Positions 63,951-64,000 of a stretch of 64,000 bases of DNA are shown here, one piece after another. This DNA comes from Chrysomallon squamiferum (Eukaryota > Mollusca > Gastropoda > Neomphalida > Peltospiridae). How positions within the stretch are numbered: the first letter of the stretch is position 1; each line of letters begins with the position of its first letter. Location: positions 6,332,443 through 6,396,442 of the forward strand of contig CM022672.1 in NCBI GenBank assembly GCA_012295275.1. The letters are read 5' to 3'. A model generated the notes under the pieces. It saw only the letters and a program-made list of their open reading frames with translations, was not told the DNA's origin and made no database searches. Position numbers and translations under genes: made by a program.

Positions 63951-64000
63951 CTGTTGCTATTAAAGGGTGATAAACCTCGGGAATATATATGTGTATATAT

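Overview
The window is intron-rich, AT-rich animal DNA crowded with microsatellites. Its proteins are bilaterian, and the alpha-spectrin reads like a protostome protein. The high density of (AAT)n, (GATA)n, (TATG)n, (TG)n and (GA)n tracts suggests a lophotrochozoan, most likely a mollusc. The species cannot be fixed from sequence alone.

Layout. (1) 1-13.4 kb, minus strand: the 5' part of a non-erythroid alpha-spectrin gene. I placed 23 consecutive coding exons with GT-AG introns, giving 1053 residues from the start codon through nine spectrin repeats and the SH3 domain; the gene runs off the left edge. (2) 13.3-17.8 kb: a rearranged duplication holding a deleted TREX-like pseudogene, an inverted copy of the spectrin start exon, and two direct 1.1-kb copies of the spectrin upstream region. 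One arm is split by a Tigger-like transposon. (3) 18-20.6 kb: probable shared upstream region of spectrin (leftward) and the TREX-like gene (rightward), with another Tigger relic and a CRE/ETS-like promoter. (4) 20.7-23.0 kb, plus strand: an intact two-exon TREX-like 3'-5' exonuclease of 586 residues with a roughly 330-residue insertion inside the nuclease fold. (5) 30.2-42.2 kb, minus strand: a gene for an unrecognised single-pass membrane protein, three well-supported 3' exons plus a probable start exon 10 kb away. (6) 42.6-64 kb: mostly repeats, with a few weak orphan exon candidates and a 33-bp minisatellite that reads as a Pro/Ser/Thr-rich protein.

The genes show no evident shared pathway: spectrin is membrane skeleton, the TREX-like protein is DNA clean-up, the third is a membrane protein of unknown role. 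The main points of interest are the duplication between spectrin and TREX, the expanded TREX, the orphan membrane protein and a 244-bp transposon that closely resembles a mammalian Tigger-type family.
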